Shown piece by piece: positions 16,301 through 16,640 of a stretch of 16,640 nt of DNA (position 1 is the stretch's first letter; every line of letters begins with the position of its first letter). The notes under the pieces were generated by a model, which did no database searches, was not told the origin of the DNA, and saw nothing but the letters and a program-made list of their open reading frames with translations. The stretch spans positions 1-16,640 of the forward strand of contig CAJUDA010000002.1 of NCBI GenBank assembly GCA_910584875.1. The letters run 5' to 3'. The position numbers were made by a program, and so were the translations under genes. Source of the stretch: an uncultured Eubacterium sp. (GTDB taxonomy: Bacteria; Bacillota; Clostridia; Lachnospirales; Lachnospiraceae).

Positions 16301-16640
16301 CAGCCTCAGATCCTGTATCTTCCACACCATCATCCCCTCTCCGCCCAGCGCCTCCTCCATCTCATCAAAATCGTCCTCTTCGATCGCATACTGCATCAAT
16401 TCACATAAGAAGGATTTGCATTCATCCAGAAACCCAGGTTTATAGAGACCGCGCCGGAAATAACGCAGATGATCCTTCTGCTCGGAGAGAACCTTGCGCA
16501 GCAGCATCATTTTGCCCGTATCTTCCAGTACGGTCCTTCGCAGTACCGGTACCTCTTCAAAAACCCGGTAGGCAAGACGGTGAAAGCTCAGCACGTCCAC
16601 GTTCAGTATCCCGCTGCTGCCGCTCAGCTCCACCAGCGTT
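13382..16640 (-). CDS. addB: ATP-dependent helicase/deoxyribonuclease subunit B (AddB), 5' end missing
   Basis: The reading frame is open to the right edge, so the first few dozen codons, including the Walker A-like motif near the N-terminus, lie outside; about 1085 codons are visible. The frame continues upstream of the GTG at 16633 and GILNVDVLSFHRLAYRV is typical of AddB well inside the protein, so that GTG is not the start. AddB is the Chi-recognising partner with an inactive helicase core and a C-terminal nuclease. The nuclease shows GGQIDRVD and IIDYKSGRNDLSLDKVYHGLQ. The four iron-sulphur cysteines are present: one in EQFARCPYAHY (about residue 718 of the visible part) and three in CDYCGLRGVC near the end. 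Both subunits therefore look functional. The operon promoter must lie outside the window. Confidence 0.97.
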   Translation of the reverse strand, partial: TLVELSGSSGILNVDVLSFHRLAYRVFEEVPVLRRTVLEDTGKMMLLRKVLSEQKDHLRYFRRGLYKPGFLDECKSFLCELMQYAIEEDDFDEMEEALGGEGMMVWKIQDLRLIYHAMKEKLGDTYMMAEELVSQLAGVAASIPMLQDSVICLDGFTGFTPVQYRLLKELLSCCRRMIVTVTTDRTGGRPMVFHMSEDTVTRLSRLAAEVPVAIEEPVITGKGREKVPYRVAGSASLSFLEENIFSYKKKVWGREVPDIGICVCRRELDEAAYVARQIGWLVREKGYCYDDIAVVTGDLAAYEQPLAREFDRMGIRYFIDYKKSIGANAMTEYLIAFMEMYRKGMDYESTFRFLRCGLSPLTMEETDLLENYVIARGRRGIRSWQQEWKYAVDRVDLVLVNEYRVRLLESIEDAFRELRGGKKTVKTFTEILYRLLIKNEIYEKIQQQSISFEEEGNILLAREYQSIYRLMMDLFDEMVELLGTETVSFRDYEELLAAGVSEGLIGFVPPVPDQVMVGDVERSRLKDIKVLFFIGISDDRIPKNRGNSGILSERERRRIAERGIELAPTPEKEAAREQFYLYLTLTKPSQLLYLTYPRMGNDGSSKRPSYLVHKIHQMFPGIVIREDEAESSFIKILGTDRGRGYLIRHLADGSFRQDESWWELAAYYRRREPELLPRLLAGRTGEMSRTRLSQKAAELLYGERIYGSVTRLEQFARCPYAHYLIFGLGLREREQYTVAAFDYGNIFHAAMEHFSHLLEEEEKSWQDLTEEEAGQLAAACVDYVVEEYKGEMFHQSKRVEFMIRRMKNVMRSAVWGIWRQMQEGSFVQSSSEKRFTAEDDLQTLQIPLEGDRQMILGGQIDRVDTCQSGEERLIKIIDYKSGRNDLSLDKVYHGLQLQLAVYMAAAMELEEKQHPGSHAVPAAMLYYQMKQPELGWLPESEEERRERVLKDLRCTGYVNEAPDILEKIDRHIARDGSIVPGSSSMVVPVSVTKSKGTFTQYSSILSTEKFEKLMEHTRMKLEEFGNRIYQGEIAATPYQMGRECGCDYCGLRGVCGLEDKSLASHVREYPEMNEEEIWEVLYGQD

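Overview
The window looks like chromosome from a Gram-positive anaerobe of the Clostridia, most likely a Lachnospiraceae-type gut bacterium. The reasons are AddAB instead of RecBCD, a ClpC-type Clp ATPase, a secreted SH3/glucosaminidase wall protein, strong GGAGG ribosome sites, and a small protein family (2858-3271) that I recall mainly from such genomes. The species cannot be fixed from sequence alone. Every real gene lies on the minus strand, so the biological reading order is from position 16640 down to 1. I see no rRNA, tRNA, CRISPR array or insertion sequence.

Right two thirds (16640 to 3369): a tightly packed six-gene run, addB (5' end outside the window), addA, a SAM methyltransferase, an SH3-repeat glucosaminidase, a cohesin/cadherin-like membrane protein, and clpC. 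Neighbours overlap by 4 to 23 bases or are separated by 6 to about 22 bases, so one transcript with translational coupling is likely. AddAB repairs double-strand breaks. The glucosaminidase trims peptidoglycan. The cohesin protein is membrane-anchored with its domains outside. ClpC unfolds proteins for ClpP. What links these jobs is not obvious, and clpC here does not follow the usual ctsR-mcsA-mcsB genes.

Middle (3368 to 2705): a short leader with a perfect dyad over a possible -10, one small conserved gene of unknown function with its own good terminator, and then a short AT-rich spacer carrying the rloA promoter, paired direct repeats and a short dyad.

Left part (2704 to 632): an AT-rich two-gene defence-type module. 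An intact RloA-like ATPase is followed with no gap by an RloB-like gene that has lost its central catalytic segment and changed frame, so it is a pseudogene. Hand counts on a few 60-base lines give about 27-38% G+C in rloA against 55-60% in addAB, which fits horizontal acquisition. A terminator and a large inverted repeat follow.

Left edge (631 to 1): the first 210 codons of a secreted subtilisin-like protease with its own promoter. It is cut by the window edge just before the expected catalytic histidine motif.
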